A DNA stretch of 64,000 nucleotides from Gammaproteobacteria bacterium (GTDB lineage Bacteria; Pseudomonadota; Gammaproteobacteria; Poriferisulfidales; Poriferisulfidaceae): contig JAPONY010000051.1 in the NCBI GenBank assembly GCA_026713705.1, positions 1 to 64,000 on the forward strand, written 5' to 3'. Position 1 is the stretch's first letter; every line of letters begins with the position of its first letter. Shown piece after piece: positions 35,131-46,213 of the stretch. Made by a program: the position numbers and the translations under genes. The notes below the pieces were generated by a model, which did no database searches, had not been told where the DNA came from, and saw nothing but the letters and a program-made list of their open reading frames with translations.

Positions 35131-36264
35131 ATGAAGGATTGGCGCCGCCCGCGCCCGGTGACTCTTCGGCGGCAACGGATCCTACGCGGAGAAGGTTCCC
35201 TGGATGGCCGCACGCAGTCGATCTGGTGCGACAACGACTATCTAGGCCTGAGCCACGAGCCCCGGGTTCGTGAAGCGCTGACTGTCGCGGCCAGCCTCTA
35301 CGGTACCGGCGCGGGCGCCTCGCCGCTGATCACCGGCTACACCGAAGCCCATCGGCACCTGGAGGAACGCCTGGCCACCTTCACCGGGCGCGACCGTGCA
35401 TTGGTTTTCAGTGCTGGCTACCTCACCAATCTCGGGACCGTGCAGGCGCTGGCCGAGCGTGGCGACACCCTGATCGAGGATCGCCTGAACCACGCCTCGC
35501 TGCTCGATGCCGCTCGCCTGTCTCGCGCCAAATGCCTGCGCTATCGCCATGCCGACGCGGCCGATGCAGCCAGGCTGTTGCAGGAGCACCCCGCCCGGCT
35601 GATTCTCACCGACGGTGTCTTCAGCATGGATGGCGACACTGCGCCGGTCGCCGAACTGGCAGCCGCTGCCCATGCGCACGACGCCCTATTAATGTGCGAC
35701 GACGCTCACGGCATCGGGGTCCTCGGAAACCAGGGCGGCGGCCTGCTTGAGGAAGCCGGGCTTTCGCAGGCGGACGTGCCGCTGCTGGTGGGAACCCTGG
35801 GCAAGGCGCTTGGCGCCCAAGGGGGATTCGTCGCCGGGCCTGCCGACCTGATCGAGTACTTGCTCCAATACGCCCGCAGCTATGGCTACAGCACCGCGCT
35901 GGCCCCGCCGCTTGCGGCCGCCGCCGACCGGGCTTTGCAACTGCTGACCGAGGAACCGGAACACCGGGCGCGCTTGCGCGACAACATCGACTACTTTCGC
36001 CAATGCGCGGATCAGCAAGGATTGCCGCTGCAGCCTTCGCGCACGGCCATCCAGCCCTTGGTCCTCGGTGATCCCGAATCCGCGCTCGCAACAAGCCGGT
36101 CCCTGTCGGAACGGGGTTTCGCCGTGAGCGCCATCCGCCCTCCTACCGTCCCCGAAGGCACATCCCGGTTACGCATCACCCTGTCAGCGCGTCACACGCG
36201 CGGGCAAATCGAATGCTTCTGCGAGGCGTTGGCCGCCTTCTGCTCTGTTAAACTGGCGCAATGA
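35131..36264 (+). CDS. bioF: 8-amino-7-oxononanoate synthase
   Basis: IWCDNDYLGLSHEPRV, GTGAGASPLITGY, PLP lysine region GTLGKALGAQGGF. Confidence 0.96.
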   Translation: MKDWRRPRPVTLRRQRILRGEGSLDGRTQSIWCDNDYLGLSHEPRVREALTVAASLYGTGAGASPLITGYTEAHRHLEERLATFTGRDRALVFSAGYLTNLGTVQALAERGDTLIEDRLNHASLLDAARLSRAKCLRYRHADAADAARLLQEHPARLILTDGVFSMDGDTAPVAELAAAAHAHDALLMCDDAHGIGVLGNQGGGLLEEAGLSQADVPLLVGTLGKALGAQGGFVAGPADLIEYLLQYARSYGYSTALAPPLAAAADRALQLLTEEPEHRARLRDNIDYFRQCADQQGLPLQPSRTAIQPLVLGDPESALATSRSLSERGFAVSAIRPPTVPEGTSRLRITLSARHTRGQIECFCEALAAFCSVKLAQ

Positions 36265-37505
36265 CCCTTAGACACAGAAAAGTCCTGCTCGGCGTTACCG
36301 GCAGCATCGCCGCCTACAAGGCCTGCGAACTGGTGCGCCTGCTGGTCCAGGACGGGGCCGAAGTGCAGGTCGTGATGAGTCCGGCCGCGGAACAATTCGT
36401 CGGCGCCATGACGTTCGAGGCGTTGAGCCGCAAGCCCGTACGCACCGCCTTGTTCGACCGCGAGGCGGAAATGGCGATGAGCCATATCGAACTGGCTCGA
36501 TGGGCGGATGCCGTGGTCATTGCGCCAGCCTCCGCCAACTGCCTGGCCCGGCTCGCGATGGGCCTGGCCGACGATCTGCTGACGACCTTGTGCCTGGCTA
36601 CGCGCGCTCCGGTCGTAATTGCCCCGGCCATGAACACGGCGATGTGGGAGAACCCTGCGACCCAGGCGCATGTCCATGTCCTGATTGAGCGTGGCGTTCA
36701 GGTGGTCAGCCCGGATGTTGGAGAGCAGGCATGCGGAGAAACCGGCCCGGGCCGCCTGCCCGACCCGGAATATCTGCGTGCAGTCATCGAGGATCTCGGC
36801 ACGGACCGCGCCCTGCAGGGCATCCATGCCATCGTCACTGCAGGACCGACCCGGGAGCCCATTGACCCGGCCCGCTTCATCAGCAATTTCAGCACCGGCC
36901 GGATGGGCTGCGCGCTCGCCGACGCACTACTGGAGCGTGGCGCCCGCGTCACCCTGATCCACGGACCGATCGACATCCCGCCGCCCTCGGACGCCGACTG
37001 CGTGGCCGTCACGACCGCTGCCGAAATGCTCGAAGAAACCTTGAAGCGCTCGGAAGACTGCCAGTTGCTGGTCGCGAATGCGGCCGTGGCAGACTGGCGC
37101 CCCTGTGCGCCCACCGACCGCAAGACCAAGAAGGCCCAGGAGGTGCGGACCCTAGAACTGGAGCCCACTCCCGACATCCTGGCCACTCTCGGGCAGCAGG
37201 CATCGCGGCCGTATCTTGTAGGGTTTGCGGCGGAGACCGAAGATTTGGAAGAGAACGCACGCGCCAAGCTGCGTGCCAAGAATGCGGATCTCATGGTTGC
37301 CAACCGAATCGGCCTGAATCACGGGTTTGGAGATACGGACACCACGCTTGAGGTGGTGGACGCCGATTCCGCCACGCGGCTTGGCCCCGACTCCAAGAAC
37401 ACCCTGGCGCGACAGCTGGTCGATCACATCACGACCCGACTGTCCCCCGCCTCTTCGGTGGTCGACTTCCTCCATGCTGCCCGTCGAACTACGCATTCTG
37501 GATAA
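36261..37505 (+). CDS. coaBC: Bifunctional phosphopantothenoylcysteine decarboxylase/phosphopantothenate-cysteine ligase
   Basis: [58 protein letters not shown]-like region. Confidence 0.97.
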   Translation: MTLRHRKVLLGVTGSIAAYKACELVRLLVQDGAEVQVVMSPAAEQFVGAMTFEALSRKPVRTALFDREAEMAMSHIELARWADAVVIAPASANCLARLAMGLADDLLTTLCLATRAPVVIAPAMNTAMWENPATQAHVHVLIERGVQVVSPDVGEQACGETGPGRLPDPEYLRAVIEDLGTDRALQGIHAIVTAGPTREPIDPARFISNFSTGRMGCALADALLERGARVTLIHGPIDIPPPSDADCVAVTTAAEMLEETLKRSEDCQLLVANAAVADWRPCAPTDRKTKKAQEVRTLELEPTPDILATLGQQASRPYLVGFAAETEDLEENARAKLRAKNADLMVANRIGLNHGFGDTDTTLEVVDADSATRLGPDSKNTLARQLVDHITTRLSPASSVVDFLHAARRTTHSG

Positions 37506-37929
37506 ACGGCTCGGTGATTCCATCGAGCTTCCGACCTGTGCGACCGAAGGCTCGGCCGGGCTGGACCTTCGTGCATGCCTCAAAGAGCCCCTGGCGCTCG
37601 AACCCGGTCAGTCCGAACTGATTCCAGCCGGATTCGCCATCCACATCGAAGACCCCGGGTATGCCGCGCTGATCCTGCCGCGTTCCGGGCTTGGCCACAA
37701 GCACGGCATCGTGCTCGGCAACCTGGTCGGGCTGATCGATTCCGACTACCAGGGCGAGATCATGATTTCATGCTGGAACCGCGGCCACGAGGTTTTCACG
37801 GTCGAGGTCGGCGAACGCATCGCGCAACTGATTGTCGTGCCGGTGCAACAAGTCGACTTTAAAATTGTCGATGAATTCCCGCAAAGCGCACGCGGTGCGG
37901 GCGGATTTGGACATAGCGGGAAACAATGA
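37474..37929 (+). CDS. dut: dUTP diphosphatase
   Basis: [52 protein letters not shown]. Confidence 0.97.
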   Translation: MLPVELRILDKRLGDSIELPTCATEGSAGLDLRACLKEPLALEPGQSELIPAGFAIHIEDPGYAALILPRSGLGHKHGIVLGNLVGLIDSDYQGEIMISCWNRGHEVFTVEVGERIAQLIVVPVQQVDFKIVDEFPQSARGAGGFGHSGKQ

Positions 37930-39299
37930 ACGCCATTCCGGAACACATTTTTCGAGCCTACGACATCCGAGGCATTGCCGGCAGTGAACTGGATGAGGCG
38001 TTCGCCCGGAGACTCGGCCAGACCGTCGCCGCCGAATACCCTGGCGCCCAAGAAGTCGCCGTCGGGCGTGACGGGCGACATTCGAGCGATGCCCTGGCCG
38101 CCGCCCTGATCGAGGGGCTTGCTGATGCCGGCGTGACGGCCCATGACGTCGGACGGGTCCCGACTCCGGTCCTGTATTTCGCGACCCACGAACTCGGCCA
38201 TGGTTCCGGCATCATGGTGACCGGGAGCCACAACCCTCCCGAATACAACGGATTCAAGATGGTCTTCCAAGGCCACACCCTGGCGGGAGACGACATCCAG
38301 GCCCTGCGCGCCCGCATGTTGCAGGACCTGCCCTGCCCCGGCGGAGGCCAGCGGCTTGAGAAAAACGTGTCGAGGGCTTATGTCGAGCGGATTGCCAGCG
38401 ATATCCAGGTGGCCCGCCCCATGCGCATCGCGCTGGATGCCGGCAACGGCGTCGCCGGCCCCATCGCCGCCGAAGTGCTGCGCGCCTGCGGCGTGGAAGT
38501 GACGGAGCTGTACTGCGACGTGGATGGCGATTTCCCGAACCACCATCCAAACCCCAGCGACGCGAAGAATCTGCAAGACCTGAGGACCCGGGTGCTGGAA
38601 GACAAGCTGGATTTGGGACTGGCGCTGGATGGCGACGGTGACCGGTGCGGCGTGGTCGATGACCAAGGAGAGATTCTGTGGGCGGACCGCCAGCTGATGG
38701 TCCACGCCGTCGACGTGCTCGATCGCGAACCGGGCGCCACCGTGGTGTTCGACGTCAAGTGCTCCAGCCTGCTGCCTCGCGTCATTGAGGAATCAGGCGG
38801 CGCGCCGGTAATGGCACGGACCGGGCACTCGTTCATCAAGGCGAAAATGAAGGAGACCCAGGCCGCCCTGGCGGGCGAGATGAGCGGGCACCTGTTCTTC
38901 CAGGAACGCTGGTACGGATTCGACGACGGAATCTACGCCGGCGCACGGCTCCTGCAGATCCTGGCCGAGAAGGAGGAGCCGGCCAGTGCGGTTTTTGCCG
39001 CCCTGCCGCAGGCCTGCGTGACACCGGAAATCAACATCCCGTTCGAAGTCGACGGGGATCAGCACCGGTTCATCGAGAAATTCTCGGCCTGCGCCGAATT
39101 CCCCGGAGCACGCCTGACCAAGATCGACGGCGTCCGCGCCGACTTCGAAGACGGTTTCGGGCTAGCACGGGCATCCAATACCACTCCGTACGTGGTGACC
39201 CGATTTGAAGGAACGACCTGGGATGTCATCGAACGAATCCAGGCCGAGTTCCGCAGGCAAATGCTCGCCGTGGACCCTGGGCTAGAACTTCCGTTTTAA
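37926..39299 (+). CDS. Phosphomannomutase/phosphoglucomutase
   Basis: [16 protein letters not shown], phosphoserine loop [26 protein letters not shown]. Confidence 0.95.
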   Translation: MNAIPEHIFRAYDIRGIAGSELDEAFARRLGQTVAAEYPGAQEVAVGRDGRHSSDALAAALIEGLADAGVTAHDVGRVPTPVLYFATHELGHGSGIMVTGSHNPPEYNGFKMVFQGHTLAGDDIQALRARMLQDLPCPGGGQRLEKNVSRAYVERIASDIQVARPMRIALDAGNGVAGPIAAEVLRACGVEVTELYCDVDGDFPNHHPNPSDAKNLQDLRTRVLEDKLDLGLALDGDGDRCGVVDDQGEILWADRQLMVHAVDVLDREPGATVVFDVKCSSLLPRVIEESGGAPVMARTGHSFIKAKMKETQAALAGEMSGHLFFQERWYGFDDGIYAGARLLQILAEKEEPASAVFAALPQACVTPEINIPFEVDGDQHRFIEKFSACAEFPGARLTKIDGVRADFEDGFGLARASNTTPYVVTRFEGTTWDVIERIQAEFRRQMLAVDPGLELPF

Positions 39300-39309
39300 C
39301 CTTCCAGCT

Positions 39310-39813
39310 ATGTCTGAAAACCCTCCTTCGGAAACCGCCCCCTTTTCAGTCCTGTTCATTTGTACGGGAAACATGTGCCGCAGCATCATGGCGGAGGCCC
39401 TTCTCTCCCACCATGGCCGCGATCGCGTCCGCGCATGCAGCGCCGGCAGTCATCCTGCCGGAGTCGTCCATCCCCTAGCCCTGGAAGTGCTGGCTGAACT
39501 CGGCATTGATGCAAGTGATGCCCACAGCAAATCCTGGGACGAGTTCGCCGGCCAACCTTTTAATACGATCTTGACCCTCTGCGACTCCGCGGCAGGCGAA
39601 GCCTGCCCCTGGTTTCCTAGTTCCGTCATCCGGGCGCATTGGGGGACCCGGGATCCTTTCACCTTCACTGGAAACGAAGAGGAAACCCTTGCCTGTTTTC
39701 GAGAGGTCCGAGGCCATCTGGAGGCCCGTATCCGGGCTCTGCTGGCTCTGCCGCTGGAAATCCTGGACCCGTCGGAGCTACAGAAAGAACTGTCTGCGAT
39801 CGGACTGAGCTGA
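39310..39813 (+). CDS. Arsenate reductase / low-molecular-weight phosphatase family protein
   Basis: VLFICTGNMCRSIMAEALL P-loop; ArsC/LMW-PTP-type sequence. Confidence 0.85.
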   Translation: MSENPPSETAPFSVLFICTGNMCRSIMAEALLSHHGRDRVRACSAGSHPAGVVHPLALEVLAELGIDASDAHSKSWDEFAGQPFNTILTLCDSAAGEACPWFPSSVIRAHWGTRDPFTFTGNEEETLACFREVRGHLEARIRALLALPLEILDPSELQKELSAIGLS

Positions 39814-39861
39814 CGTGCCTACCCCTATAATGGCGCCGTCTCAAATCTGCCGGATTAATTC

Positions 39862-40341
39862 ATGACGCTCGCCACTGCCGACATTTCCGACCAACACCCA
39901 GACGAAGTCCAGATTGCTGAACCGGGGTTTCGCGATTACGGAGGAATCCCTGCATTCGCGGGTCCGATTTCCACGGTGAGTTGCCAGAATGACAACTCCA
40001 AGGTCCGGGAAGCGCTGGAAGAGGAAGGAAATGGCCGTGTCCTGGTTGTGGACGGGTCCGCTTCCATGCAGTGCGCGTTGCTCGGCGACATCCTCGCCGC
40101 CATGGGACACGAACACCACTGGGCTGGTGTCATCGTCAACGGCTGCATCCGCGACTCCGCAGTCATCGCCACCATTCAGATCGGTGTCAAGGCCTTGGAC
40201 ACGAACCCTTTGAAAAGCGTGAAGCGGGGAATCGGGGACCGTGATGTTCCAGTCCGCTTTGCCGGAATCGACTTTACGCCCGGCCACTGGGTCTGCGCCG
40301 ACCCGGACGGCATCCTGGTCTCGCCCCGGGCACTTGTCTGA
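39862..40341 (+). CDS. rraA: Ribonuclease E activity regulator RraA
   Basis: TADISDQHPDEVQ, GGIPAFAGPISTV, GVIVNGCIRDSAVI. Confidence 0.95.
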   Translation: MTLATADISDQHPDEVQIAEPGFRDYGGIPAFAGPISTVSCQNDNSKVREALEEEGNGRVLVVDGSASMQCALLGDILAAMGHEHHWAGVIVNGCIRDSAVIATIQIGVKALDTNPLKSVKRGIGDRDVPVRFAGIDFTPGHWVCADPDGILVSPRALV

Positions 40342-40362
40342 TCGTCCGGAAGTCCGTTCCGG

Positions 40363-41127
40363 TCAGGATTCGATATCGCCCCGGCGCCCACCCCGGCGCC
40401 TCAACCGGATCAGGTACAGCACTGGCCCTGACAGCGCATAGCCACCGAACAGCAGAAGCAACACGTTAGGCGGATTGATCGAAAATAGCAGCAGCCCCCC
40501 CAGAATAATCAGCCAGGTGACCAGGCCGACGCGGAATTTAGGCTGGGTTTCCTTGAAGCTGTAGTAGCTGAACCGGCTAACCAGCAAGACGGCAATCAGC
40601 AGGGTCGCCGCCAATGCCGCTTCCTTGAGTTCAACGCCGGTATAACCGTAGCTGTCGGCAACCCACATTCCCGCCATCAGGATTCCTGCCGCAGCCGGGC
40701 TCGGCAATCCTCGGAAAAAGGCCCGGTCCTGAGAGTGGGCATGCGTGTTGAAGCGTGCTAGGCGCAGGCCGACGGCCGCCATGTAGAAAAATGCACCTAG
40801 CCAGCCGAGCTTGGCCCATTCACCTCCGACCGGTTGCATGAACTGCAGGGACCACTCGTACATCACCAGTGCCGGCGCCACCCCGAATGCGAGCATGTCG
40901 CTCAGGCTGTCGTAATGCAGGCCGAATTCGCTGGCAGTGTGGGTAAGGCGGGCGACCCGCCCATCCAGCGCATCAAGAACCATGGCGACGAAGATCGCCA
41001 ACGCGGCCGGCTCGAAACGCTGTTCGATGGCGAAGATCACCGCGGAGAAACCGGCGAACATCGCCGCCGTGGTAAACAGGCTCGGCAGCAAATAGATGCT
41101 GCGGCGATAGCGACGGGGACCCTTCAC
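40363..41127 (-). CDS. pssA: CDP-diacylglycerol-serine O-phosphatidyltransferase (GTG start VKGPRRYRR...)
   Basis: CDP-alcohol phosphatidyltransferase motif DALDGRVARLTHTASEFGLHYDSLSD (DG..AR....G..(Y)D). Confidence 0.9.
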   Translation of the reverse strand: MKGPRRYRRSIYLLPSLFTTAAMFAGFSAVIFAIEQRFEPAALAIFVAMVLDALDGRVARLTHTASEFGLHYDSLSDMLAFGVAPALVMYEWSLQFMQPVGGEWAKLGWLGAFFYMAAVGLRLARFNTHAHSQDRAFFRGLPSPAAAGILMAGMWVADSYGYTGVELKEAALAATLLIAVLLVSRFSYYSFKETQPKFRVGLVTWLIILGGLLLFSINPPNVLLLLFGGYALSGPVLYLIRLRRRGGRRGDIES

Positions 41128-41194
41128 GGGATGGGGGTTTGAGGAGATGGCGTCGCGGCGGGAAATCGCCGCGACATAAGCGTTTGGCTTTGGC

Positions 41195-41275
41195 TTAGAC
41201 GAGGTTGACGACGCACCACGCGAGCAATGCGTATATCGCCCAAAACACAACCATCGATACGAGGTTGCCGATCAT
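41195..41275 (-). CDS. Unannotated small membrane peptide MIGNLVSMVVFWAIYALLAWCVVNLV
   Basis: 26-codon ORF with ATG, TAA stop, single hydrophobic helix, and GGAGGA Shine-Dalgarno 7-8 nt upstream; lies between ilvC and pssA on the same strand. Confidence 0.6.
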   Translation of the reverse strand: MIGNLVSMVVFWAIYALLAWCVVNLV

Positions 41276-41366
41276 CTTTGTTCCTCCAGAGTTGCCAGAG
41301 TATTGTCATCGCGCAAATTTTCTGCGCTCTTCAATTCTAACATGACATCAGTCTAGCAAGTGCCCC

Positions 41367-42927
<1,561 letters not shown>

Positions 42928-42928
42928 G

Positions 42929-44656
42929 TCAGGACAAAATCATTTCGTTATGCGCCGCGCCCGGGGCGATCATCGGGAACACGTTCTCGCGCGGGTCGGT
43001 TATGAAATCGGCAAAGACCAGCCGGTCCTTGAGGCTAAGGATCTCGCGCAGAGCCGGCTCCACGTCTTTCGGCTTCTCGATCTTCATGCCGACATGCCCA
43101 TAGCTCTCCGCCAGTTTCACGAAGTCCGGCAACGCATCCATGTACGACATGGCGTAGCGGGAATCATAGAAGAAATCTTGCCACTGGCGAACCATCCCCA
43201 TATACCGGTTGTTCAGGTTGATGATCTTGATCGGCAGGCCGTATTGCCGGCAAGTCGACAGTTCCTGGATGCACATCTGGATACTCGCCTCGCCGGTCAC
43301 GCAGCACACCAATTCATCCGGATGGGCCAGTTGCACGCCCATCGCCGCCGGCAGCCCAAAACCCATCGTGCCAAGCCCGCCGGAATTGATCCAGCGTCGC
43401 GGTTGAGTGAATTTGTACAGTTGCGCCACCCACATCTGGTGTTGCCCCACGTCGGATGTCACGAACGCATCGCCGCCCGTCTGTTGGTACAGCTGATCCA
43501 GAACATACTGCGGCTTGATCTCTCCGTCCATGTCCTGTTGGTACGCAAAGGAATCCTTTTTCGCCCACTCACGGATTTGCCCCCACCACGGGGAAACGTC
43601 GGGCAGTGAATGCTTGCCGTCGCGCAACTCGTCCGTCAGTGCACGCAATACCTTTCGGGCATCGCCCACGACCGGGATATGCGCTCGGAAGTTCTTCGAG
43701 ATGGACGACGGATCGACATCCACGTGGATCACCTTGGCGTAGGGGCAGAAGCCATCCAGTCGCCCCGTAATCCGGTCGTCGAAGCGGGCTCCGACGGCAA
43801 TCAGGACATCGCTGTGGTGCATCGCCATGTTTGCTTCGTAAGAGCCGTGCATGCCCAGCATCTGGATGAACTGCGGGTCAGTGCCGGGGAAGGCACCAAG
43901 GCCCATCAGCGTGTTGGTGATGGGAAATCCGGTCAATCGCGTGAATTCGGCGAGTTCCTCATGGGCGCCGCTGGAAATCACCCCGCCGCCACTGTAGATG
44001 ATCGGGCGCTCGGCCTTCGCGATCAACTTGGCTGCCCGCTTAATCTGCCCCGCGTGCCCTTCCAGAGTTGGTTGGTAGGAGCGCATGTCCGGATCCTGCG
44101 GGTAGGAAAACACCCTGGACTGTTCCGTCACGTCCTTCGGGATATCCACCACCACCGGCCCCGGCCGCCCGGTCCCCGCGATATGAAACGCCCGCTTGAC
44201 CGCCAGCGGCAGATCCTCCACCTTCTTCACCAGAATGTTGTGCTTCACGCAAGGCCGCGTGATGCCGACGGTGTCGACTTCCTGGAAGGCGTCGTTGCCG
44301 ATCAGCGCAGTGCGCACCTGCCCGGTGAACACCACCAGCGGCACGGAGTCCATGTAAGCATCAGCAATACCGGTCACGGCGTTGGTCGCACCTGGACCGG
44401 AGGTCACCAGAACCACCCCGACTTTTCCGGTCGATTTGGCATAACCCTCGGCCGCATGTACCGCGCCTTGCTCGTGCCGGACCAGGATGTGATCCACTTC
44501 CTGTTGCTTGTGCAGTTCGTCGTAGATATGCAGCACGGCGCCGCCAGGGTAGCCGAACACGGTGGTGGCCCCTTCCTCAACTAGGCAGCGGATGAAGATC
44601 TCCGCGCCGTTCAGTTCCTGCGTCTCAGGATTCGAGCTTTGTTTCAAGTTGTCCAT
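42929..44656 (-). CDS. ilvB: Acetolactate synthase large subunit
   Basis: TPP enzyme: VFGYPGGAVLHIYDELHK, RHEQGAVHAAEGYAKSTGKVGVVLVTSGPGATN. Confidence 0.97.
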   Translation of the reverse strand: MDNLKQSSNPETQELNGAEIFIRCLVEEGATTVFGYPGGAVLHIYDELHKQQEVDHILVRHEQGAVHAAEGYAKSTGKVGVVLVTSGPGATNAVTGIADAYMDSVPLVVFTGQVRTALIGNDAFQEVDTVGITRPCVKHNILVKKVEDLPLAVKRAFHIAGTGRPGPVVVDIPKDVTEQSRVFSYPQDPDMRSYQPTLEGHAGQIKRAAKLIAKAERPIIYSGGGVISSGAHEELAEFTRLTGFPITNTLMGLGAFPGTDPQFIQMLGMHGSYEANMAMHHSDVLIAVGARFDDRITGRLDGFCPYAKVIHVDVDPSSISKNFRAHIPVVGDARKVLRALTDELRDGKHSLPDVSPWWGQIREWAKKDSFAYQQDMDGEIKPQYVLDQLYQQTGGDAFVTSDVGQHQMWVAQLYKFTQPRRWINSGGLGTMGFGLPAAMGVQLAHPDELVCCVTGEASIQMCIQELSTCRQYGLPIKIINLNNRYMGMVRQWQDFFYDSRYAMSYMDALPDFVKLAESYGHVGMKIEKPKDVEPALREILSLKDRLVFADFITDPRENVFPMIAPGAAHNEMILS

Positions 44657-44878
44657 GCGATTGCTTAAAAGCCTCACGGAGAGCACGTCATGCCCTCGCG
44701 CGCTATTGTGCTCCAAAAGCCTTTATTTTTCAAATTGAAATGGCGATAAATACTTATTCCTCATCTAGAGAAAACGTTTCTTGTACTGCTTTGGTCAACC
44801 TATATACTCGGTTAACACTACACTTTATTTCTAACGGGCAAAAATCAAGCAGGTTCACCCTCTTACCAATAGCAGGTA

Positions 44879-46213
44879 TTATTCCTGATCAGGTATAGCA
44901 GCCCAACATTGAATCCATCTTTGTGTATCTGTACTTTCACCTGAATCAGCGCCATTAATTTCCACGTATAAATCCGGAGACCACTTTTGTTCCCATACTT
45001 TAATCGAAACCTTTTCTCCTGAGGCTTGTTCTTTTTCCGCCATCAGACTACACACCCACGTTTCATCCTTCGCTTGTGGACTGCGGAATCCATTCTCTTT
45101 TACATCAAAACCATCTTTGTACATTCTTTGCAACAACCCATTACGCATCTCAGCCTTTTCCCCGTCCATCCTTATTGCTGAGTCGGGAACCTCTTCCTGC
45201 ATAATTTCTTCTAAATTCCATGGAATATCTTCGAATCGAGTCTTGTCAGCATTCCATCGTATCCCGAGCCCAGACATCGTATTCCCTTTTGCGCGTTCAA
45301 TGAAGTACGCTAAGCTCGTTTGATTGCTGCTCTCGCGCAAACTTTTGATTCTTTCCAGCCATACACGCAACAAGTTTGCTAACCAGTCAGGATCAGCCGT
45401 CTCTTCTGGCGGTATCCCCCGATAGTCATTCCAAATCAATTGGGCAAATGCATTTAGCGGATGTCCGTGTTCTTCATACCATTTTTGCAAATCTCCTGTA
45501 CTATCAGCCGGTCTTCCATCGCTACTCTTGCGCCACAATCTTGGCTCCCGATATATTCTTTCCAGAATGTCTTCAAATTCCTTCAATAATTTCAGTTCGG
45601 GCATCCAAATTCTTTGCTTAGGGTGTTGTTGATGTGTCATCCACTGTACACATGCATCCCAAATAGCCAGCATGCAATCCACGCTATTGGGAGGGATTGG
45701 GCCTGGCTCGATTAGTGCATATCTCCATTGCTCATACCCCTTTCCTCCTGTCCCCGATACTTCTTTTAAGAACTTTTGCAAAGTCTTAATCCTTATGTAA
45801 TTGTGCAGTGACTGGAATCTTTTGTAATACTCGCTCAATACTCGCTTTGTTCTCTTGTCCATTTGCCCAAAAAGGCGGCTCAAATTGTGAGTGCGTAAGT
45901 TCGATTCTTCATCACTTAATAGGCATTCAATAGTTACCCCTCTTTCCATTGCAATCATGAATTTGAAACTCTGTTCAATTCCTGAATAGCCTGCAGCGAC
46001 AAATGCCCACCAGCTTGCTATTTGCGTTCCAGAATGTAGGTCCCATCCCCTTTCAGTTTTTTCGAATGCTTCTTGGCTTCTCTTTTGAGCACTTTTTAAT
46101 CGTTGAAATATTTCCCGCTGTTCATCCTGGGTCATCACATTTCCATTTTTTCTTTTACCTTTCGTCCTCTTGTGACGCGTGATCTTCAAGAGTATCGTCT
46201 TGAAAATTCTCAT
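44879..46213 (-). CDS. Uncharacterised protein, last gene of the Type III-like defence operon
   Basis: 444-codon ORF; 4-nt ATGA overlap with the preceding Res gene; no family recognised. An alternative start at MTQDEQREIF (46135) is possible. Confidence 0.7.
   Translation of the reverse strand: MRIFKTILLKITRHKRTKGKRKNGNVMTQDEQREIFQRLKSAQKRSQEAFEKTERGWDLHSGTQIASWWAFVAAGYSGIEQSFKFMIAMERGVTIECLLSDEESNLRTHNLSRLFGQMDKRTKRVLSEYYKRFQSLHNYIRIKTLQKFLKEVSGTGGKGYEQWRYALIEPGPIPPNSVDCMLAIWDACVQWMTHQQHPKQRIWMPELKLLKEFEDILERIYREPRLWRKSSDGRPADSTGDLQKWYEEHGHPLNAFAQLIWNDYRGIPPEETADPDWLANLLRVWLERIKSLRESSNQTSLAYFIERAKGNTMSGLGIRWNADKTRFEDIPWNLEEIMQEEVPDSAIRMDGEKAEMRNGLLQRMYKDGFDVKENGFRSPQAKDETWVCSLMAEKEQASGEKVSIKVWEQKWSPDLYVEINGADSGESTDTQRWIQCWAAIPDQE

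Noticed and set aside
37746-38705. 319-aa minus-strand ORF opposite dut/phosphomannomutase
   Set aside because: Antisense shadow ORF without recognisable domain.
40346-40362. CCGGAA-GTCCG-TTCCGG hairpin between convergent rraA and pssA
   Set aside because: Only a 6-bp stem without T tracts; could be a weak bidirectional terminator but not strong enough to list.
41124-41309. 61-aa minus-strand ORF upstream of pssA
   Set aside because: Overlaps the better-supported 26-aa smORF with strong Shine-Dalgarno in another frame; composition Arg/Gln/Pro-rich and implausible.
43610-44584. 324-aa plus-strand ORF opposite ilvB
   Set aside because: Antisense shadow ORF rich in His/Arg/Gln; ilvB is unambiguous.
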